Origin: Parachlamydia sp.
GTDB lineage: Bacteria; Chlamydiota; Chlamydiia; Chlamydiales; Parachlamydiaceae
Assembly (NCBI GenBank): GCA_021298935.1
Contig: JAJTHR010000199.1
Coordinates: 1 to 9,739 of the forward strand
Direction: 5' to 3'
DNA length: 9,739 bases
Part shown: one piece after another, positions 6,274 to 9,739 of the stretch
How positions within the stretch are numbered: the stretch's first letter is position 1
Layout: each line of letters begins with the position of its first letter
Notes under the pieces: model-generated
What the model was told of the DNA's origin: nothing
The model's database searches: none
Seen by the model: only the letters and a program-made list of their open reading frames with translations
Translations under genes and position numbers: made by a program

Positions 6274-7622
6274 GCGTCAGGCAGAGAAGAAACCAATGCT
6301 TTAGGCGCCTCATCCATCGATACCTTCCCCAAATATTTGGGAAGCTCCAGCCCGGCGATCGACGCAATATCATGCAAAGCAGGCAGCGACTTGACGAACT
6401 GGCTGATGAAATTCGATGTCGAAGAGCCATTTTCACCGCTTCCACTATCCCACACAGTGATTTTATCAATTTTAATATTTTTGATCGCTTCAGCTTGCAG
6501 TTTGACGATTTCTTCCAGTTTCTCAATCAAAAGCATGGTAGAGGCGCTTTTAGCATCGTTGCCGCACGCTTCAACGAGCTGCTTATACCCATTCGCTTTT
6601 GCGTCGAGGAGTTTTTGGATCCCTTCCGCTTCAGCCTGCTTCATGGCAAGCATCGCTTCCGCTTCCCCTTGCGCCGCTAAGATCTTTTTCTTGTATTCAG
6701 CTTCCGCTTGAATTTGAATTTTTCGTTTATTGATTTCCTGAGGAATAATTTGATCGGCTTCTAAAAACTGGGCTTGGGCCTGAGCACGGGCCTTTTGAAT
6801 CTCCGCTTCCGCATGCTGCTTAGCGACCTGGCTTCTTTGCGAAGCTTCTGCTTCCTTTTCAGCCAACAAGGCATTTGTCAGTGCGATCTCAGCCCTTGAT
6901 TCATTTTCCCCTTTCACGGCTTGGGCATTGTAGGAGGCCACAGAAACCCGGCGGTCTTTTTCGGCCAGGGCTTTTCCGATATCCCCTTGCTTTTCCTGTT
7001 CGGCGACATCCACTTTAGCCTGGTTGACGGCCATGGAAGAGGCTTTTTTACCGATGCTTTCAATGTATTCCGATTCATCCGTGATGTCGGTGATATTGAC
7101 GTTCAAAAGGGTGAGGCCGATTTTGTGCAGTTCGGGCTCGATATTCTTCTTGATCGCTTCCAGGAACATCTCCCTGTCCTGATTGATCTCTTCGATGCGC
7201 AGCGATGCTACCGTCAAACGGAGCTGACCGACAATGATCTCGGTGGCCATCGATTCAATTTCCTTGTGACCCAGTTCCAATAAACGGACGGCGGCATTGT
7301 TCATGATTTCGGATGTCAGTCCGATTGCGACCGTAAAGGTGCTAGGGACATTGACGCGGATATTTTGCTGCGAAAGAGCCCCTTTCAAGGGGATGTGGAT
7401 GGTCCGCGGCACAAGGTCTAAAAAGGAGTAGCCCTGAATAAGAGGCCAGACAAAGGTTCCGCCCCCATGGTAGCATTGAACGGTCTTATTTGAACCGACC
7501 CGCCCGAAAACGACCAGGACCCTGTTGGAGGCACAGCGGCGGTATAATTTGGCTAAAAAAAAGGCGATTGAAAATATAAATAATATAAATCCAACGACGG
7601 AATAAATTAAAAAACTATTCAT
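6270..7622 (-). CDS. Flotillin-like SPFH-domain membrane scaffold protein
   Basis: Flotillins oligomerise on the inner membrane and organise ordered membrane domains. The 450-residue protein has one N-terminal membrane segment (about 4-24), then an SPFH/band 7 domain (about 30-200; NVPSTFTVAIG and the MATEIIVGQLRLTVASLRIEEI region are typical). A long Ala/Glu/Lys/Gln-rich coiled coil (about 200-380) carries the EAEA repeats of flotillins, and a Ser/Gly-rich linker leads to the C-terminal tail. Length and order match bacterial FloT (YuaG). The ATG at 7622 lies inside the end of the nfeD-like gene (8-base overlap), which supports the start. The CPBP protease follows with a 4-base overlap. Bacterial flotillins are often paired with NfeD proteins, as here. 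Confidence 0.94.
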   Translation of the reverse strand: MNSFLIYSVVGFILFIFSIAFFLAKLYRRCASNRVLVVFGRVGSNKTVQCYHGGGTFVWPLIQGYSFLDLVPRTIHIPLKGALSQQNIRVNVPSTFTVAIGLTSEIMNNAAVRLLELGHKEIESMATEIIVGQLRLTVASLRIEEINQDREMFLEAIKKNIEPELHKIGLTLLNVNITDITDESEYIESIGKKASSMAVNQAKVDVAEQEKQGDIGKALAEKDRRVSVASYNAQAVKGENESRAEIALTNALLAEKEAEASQRSQVAKQHAEAEIQKARAQAQAQFLEADQIIPQEINKRKIQIQAEAEYKKKILAAQGEAEAMLAMKQAEAEGIQKLLDAKANGYKQLVEACGNDAKSASTMLLIEKLEEIVKLQAEAIKNIKIDKITVWDSGSGENGSSTSNFISQFVKSLPALHDIASIAGLELPKYLGKVSMDEAPKALVSSLPDA

Positions 7623-8148
7623 TGTTTACCTGACTCACTAAAACGGTATTTTGATCGACGATATTTATAATTTTGACTTTGGCAAAGGAAGGGATCTCCT
7701 TAGGCGAAAAGGCTTCAATTTCACGTGTAAGCTGGTCGATTGAAAGAATGACTTTGCCTTTACCCTGGCTCGGAATACGCTGATACACGATCGCTTCTTC
7801 CCCAAGTGTTTGTTCAATGTTGAAAACAGTGCCGGGGCTGCGGAGCTTTAAGGCAAGTTTAAAAATCAAACCTGTCGCCGCTATGGCGGTGATTCCACAA
7901 GCAAAAGCAATGGTGAAAGTTGCTGCTTGGCTAAGCTGCAGCTCATTTTGGCAAGCGAGTGCGCTCCAGCCGAATAGCATCAGGAAACCGGTTAAAGCCT
8001 GGCGGGTGAGCCATTTAATTTTGCCGAAATCTTCAACCCCTTCTAAATCAAAATCATGGCTTAACCCAATTAAATTTAAAATAAACTGAATAATAAATAA
8101 ACCGGAGCCGGAAAGGGCGCAAAACCAATAAAAAGACTCGTTAACCAT
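7615..8148 (-). CDS. NfeD-like (YuaF-type) membrane protein
   Basis: This 177-residue protein has three likely membrane segments (about 6-28, 48-66 and 75-100) and a soluble C-terminal beta-rich domain (about 110-175) containing GEEAIVYQRI and an SFAKVKIINIVDQNTVLVS stretch. That is the layout of NfeD OB-fold proteins without the protease part. Its length is close to that of B. subtilis YuaF (about 174), which is encoded with flotillin YuaG and acts with it. The stop codon lies within the flotillin start region, so this is the first gene of the operon. AGTAGG about nine bases before the ATG at 8148 serves as ribosome binding site. The family call rests on layout, length and gene partner. Sequence motifs in this family are weak. 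Confidence 0.82.
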   Translation of the reverse strand: MVNESFYWFCALSGSGLFIIQFILNLIGLSHDFDLEGVEDFGKIKWLTRQALTGFLMLFGWSALACQNELQLSQAATFTIAFACGITAIAATGLIFKLALKLRSPGTVFNIEQTLGEEAIVYQRIPSQGKGKVILSIDQLTREIEAFSPKEIPSFAKVKIINIVDQNTVLVSQVNNE

Positions 8149-8225
8149 TTAATTAACCTACTTGAACTAATAGTTTAATTTGTTTAAGGTTCAAATTCAA
8201 CTGAAATTATATTGTAAGGATTCTT
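8149..8225. promoter_or_regulatory. Divergent promoter region between the nfeD-flotillin operon and the flavin oxidoreductase
   Basis: This 77-base, very A/T-rich gap must hold the starts of both transcripts. For the minus strand, TTGAAT followed 17 bases later by TAAACT is a candidate pair within about 8172-8200. For the plus strand, TTGAAC (8162-8167) is a possible -35 with only a poor -10 near 8183-8188, and TATATT at 8208-8213 is probably too close to the AAGGA ribosome binding site (8216-8220). No clear operator palindrome was seen. The promoter boxes are guesses. The presence of promoters follows from the gene arrangement. Confidence 0.45.
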
Positions 8226-9371
8226 ATGACATCAGACAATATCAAGCCGCATTGCGCAGGTTGCTTATCGGAAGTCGATCATGACAGAAATTTTCCGGAT
8301 TTTGACCTTTTTAGTCCGCTAAAATTGCGGAGTGTGAGCCTAAAAAACAGAATTGTTCTTTCCCCGATGTGTCAATATTTCTCAGAAGAGGGATTTGCCA
8401 ATGATTGGCACCTTGTCCATTTGGGAAGCCGTGCTGCAGGCGGAGCAAGTTTGATCTTTACCGAAGCGTGCGCTGTAACGGCAGAGGGGCGTATCTCTCC
8501 TGCCGATTTGGGAATCTGGATGGATGAGCACATTGAGCCGCTTGCTCGCATTACAAAGTTTATCGGCGAAATGGGGGCTGTGCCTGCCATTCAACTCGCC
8601 CATGCAGGGCGAAAAGCGAGCTGTGAGGTGCCCTGGGAAGGGGGGCTGGGGCTGGACGCCGCTCAGGGAGGATGGGAAGTGGTGGGTCCAAGCCCCCTTC
8701 CCTTTTCAGATCGGAATCCTGTTCCGATTCAATTATCTTTAAAGGATATCGGTGTAATCATAGAAGCGTTCAAGCGAGCGGCAGAGAGGGCTATTGAGGC
8801 GGGCTTCAAAGTCATCGAGGTGCATTCCGCCCATGGCTACTTGCTGCATGAATTCCTTTCCCCTTTAAGCAATCAAAGGGGGGATCAGTATGGCGGAACT
8901 TTTGAGAATCGCATCCGCCTGCTGATTGAAGTGGTGCAAAGCGTTCGGCAGGTGATTCCCGAAGCTACACCCCTTTTCGTACGCATTTCTGCGACAGATT
9001 GGATGGATAATGGCTGGGATTTGAATCAATCCGTTGCCTTGGCGAAAGTTTTATGCGGTCAGGGAGTGGATTTGATCGACGTATCGACGGGGGGGCTGGT
9101 GCCGCATGCCATCATTCCTGTCGGCCCAAATTACCAGGTTCCTTTTGCGCGCGAGATCCGTAAAGAAGCAGGCATGCGTACAGGCGCTGTGGGCTTGATA
9201 AAGGAGCCAAGCCAGGCAAACGAAATCATAACTTCCGGGGCAGCCGATCTGGTGTTTATAGCAAGAGAGTTTTTAAAGGAGCCTTATTGGGCATTAAAAG
9301 CCGGCCAGGCTATGAATGCGGAAGTGGAATGGCCCACTCCTTATGGATATGCCATAAAAAGGCGAAAATAA
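8226..9371 (+). CDS. Old Yellow Enzyme-family NAD(P)H:flavin oxidoreductase (YqjM/XenA-like)
   Basis: This is a 381-residue FMN-dependent ene-reductase, expected to reduce activated C=C bonds using NAD(P)H in the cytoplasm. Family features in order: LFSPLKLRSVSLKNRIVLSP at 29-48 (first beta strand), C49 and Y51 in SPMCQY (the Cys typical of YqjM-type enzymes that tunes the flavin), QLAHAGRK (123-130), the substrate-binding pair H200/H203 in EVHSAHGYLLHEF, and ENRIRLL (227-233). GLIKEP and DLVFIAREFL complete the FMN phosphate site. The ATG follows AAGGA at five bases. The first 26 or so residues precede the usual family start and contain PHCAGC, which I cannot explain. The physiological substrate is unknown. 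The gene is divergent from the nfeD operon and probably transcribed alone. Confidence 0.94.
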   Translation: MTSDNIKPHCAGCLSEVDHDRNFPDFDLFSPLKLRSVSLKNRIVLSPMCQYFSEEGFANDWHLVHLGSRAAGGASLIFTEACAVTAEGRISPADLGIWMDEHIEPLARITKFIGEMGAVPAIQLAHAGRKASCEVPWEGGLGLDAAQGGWEVVGPSPLPFSDRNPVPIQLSLKDIGVIIEAFKRAAERAIEAGFKVIEVHSAHGYLLHEFLSPLSNQRGDQYGGTFENRIRLLIEVVQSVRQVIPEATPLFVRISATDWMDNGWDLNQSVALAKVLCGQGVDLIDVSTGGLVPHAIIPVGPNYQVPFAREIRKEAGMRTGAVGLIKEPSQANEIITSGAADLVFIAREFLKEPYWALKAGQAMNAEVEWPTPYGYAIKRRK

Positions 9372-9647
9372 TAAATTTTTTGTTTTGAAATTTACAATTT
9401 TATTATAAAGATTATCTTCTAATGCATCTAAATTTTCAAATGCGGAGGCATCAAGGTCGTCGCCTGCTGGTTGCCAATGGCCCGAAGTTTTGAGATAGAC
9501 TGCAAATTATTTACCTGGAAGCAAAAATAATCCAAATTTATTTCTTTTAGGGATTGTTAAGGAGAAGATATCACCAGATCCTGCAAGCTTACTTCCTGCT
9601 AATACCATTTCCCAAAAATAAAACCATAAAGTTGGCTTGTCAGCGCT
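9369..9647 (-). pseudogene. Decayed reading frame with an in-frame stop, function unknown
   Basis: One minus-strand frame reads coding-like sequence from 9647 down to the end of the oxidoreductase gene, interrupted by a single TAA at 9509-9507. Before the stop it contains a Trp/Phe-rich segment and then LAGSGDIFSLTIPKRNKFG. After the stop it continues with LKTSGHWQPAGDDLDASAFE and an acidic helix-like tail. The amino acid mixture on both sides looks natural, and the frame is unchanged across the stop. The upstream end is closed by TGA and TAA codons (9650-9648 and 9656-9654), so any original start is lost or lies beyond a frameshift. The family was not recognised. The true 3' end may differ from the boundary given. 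Chance openness in A/T-rich DNA is the alternative. Confidence 0.4.
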
Positions 9648-9652
9648 TCAGA

Positions 9653-9711
9653 TTTAAAAGATCTTTTCGAAGTTGATATCTTTGAATATCAACAAGGAGA
9701 GATCTTTTAAA
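9653..9711. repeat. Long inverted repeat (hairpin) near the right edge
   Basis: TTTAAAAGATC (9653-9663) is exactly complementary to GATCTTTTAAA (9701-9711). Inside, GTTGATAT (9672-9679) pairs exactly with ATATCAAC (9686-9693) around a 6-base loop. The segments between the two stems can add about five more pairs, two of them wobbles. There is no T-run after it, so it is not a standard terminator. It could be a repeat family member, an insertion-sequence end, or an RNA hairpin in the leader of the next gene. Confidence 0.75.
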
Positions 9712-9712
9712 G

Positions 9713-9739
9713 ATGAAGGTGATCACAAGTCAAATTTAT
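9713..9739 (+). CDS. Possible start of a gene running off the right edge
   Basis: An ATG at 9713 opens a frame of nine codons (MKVITSQIY) to the window end. AAGGAGA at 9694-9700 is a strong Shine-Dalgarno sequence, though about 13 bases from the ATG, which is long. It lies inside the 3' arm of the hairpin at 9653-9711. Too little is visible to identify the product. Confidence 0.3.

Overview
The window most likely comes from a chlamydia of the environmental, amoeba-associated kind (Parachlamydiales or a relative). The main evidence is the NrdB and Dcd proteins. They match remembered Chlamydia sequences almost motif for motif, and NrdB carries the hallmark chlamydial Phe where most class I ribonucleotide reductases have a radical Tyr. 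The assignment rests on recognition, not on a search.

Layout. Positions 1-431 hold two nearly identical copies (137 of 140 aligned bases) of a short palindromic, MITE-like repeat. The second copy sits in the last codons of a small secreted-protein gene (649 to 413, minus strand). Positions 747-967 form a cobalamin (B12) riboswitch aptamer, followed by a hairpin-rich leader. The leader precedes a three-gene operon, nrdA-nrdB-dcd (1114-5507), which makes deoxynucleotides: a class Ic ribonucleotide reductase with two ATP-cones plus dCTP deaminase, which supplies dUTP for dTMP synthesis. The operon runs tail to tail, with an 8-base overlap, into a minus-strand operon read from 8148 to 5500: an NfeD-like membrane protein, a flotillin and a CPBP-family membrane protease, each overlapping the next. 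A 77-base divergent promoter region separates this from an Old Yellow Enzyme-family flavin oxidoreductase (8226-9371, plus). The right end (9372-9739) holds a decayed minus-strand reading frame broken by a stop codon, a long hairpin, and possibly the first codons of another gene.

The most interesting feature is the B12 riboswitch in front of an oxygen-dependent, B12-independent ribonucleotide reductase. In other bacteria this arrangement switches off the class I enzyme when B12 is available and a class II (B12-dependent) enzyme can take over. In a chlamydia it implies sensing of host-derived cobalamin. The strongest Shine-Dalgarno sequence in the leader lies in the switch's expression platform and faces a small open frame overlapping the start of nrdA, which suggests control through a leader peptide. 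No wholly new system was established. The best leads are this leader, the repeat that rewrites a gene end, the nfeD-flotillin-CPBP operon, and the hairpin that buries a ribosome binding site at the right edge.
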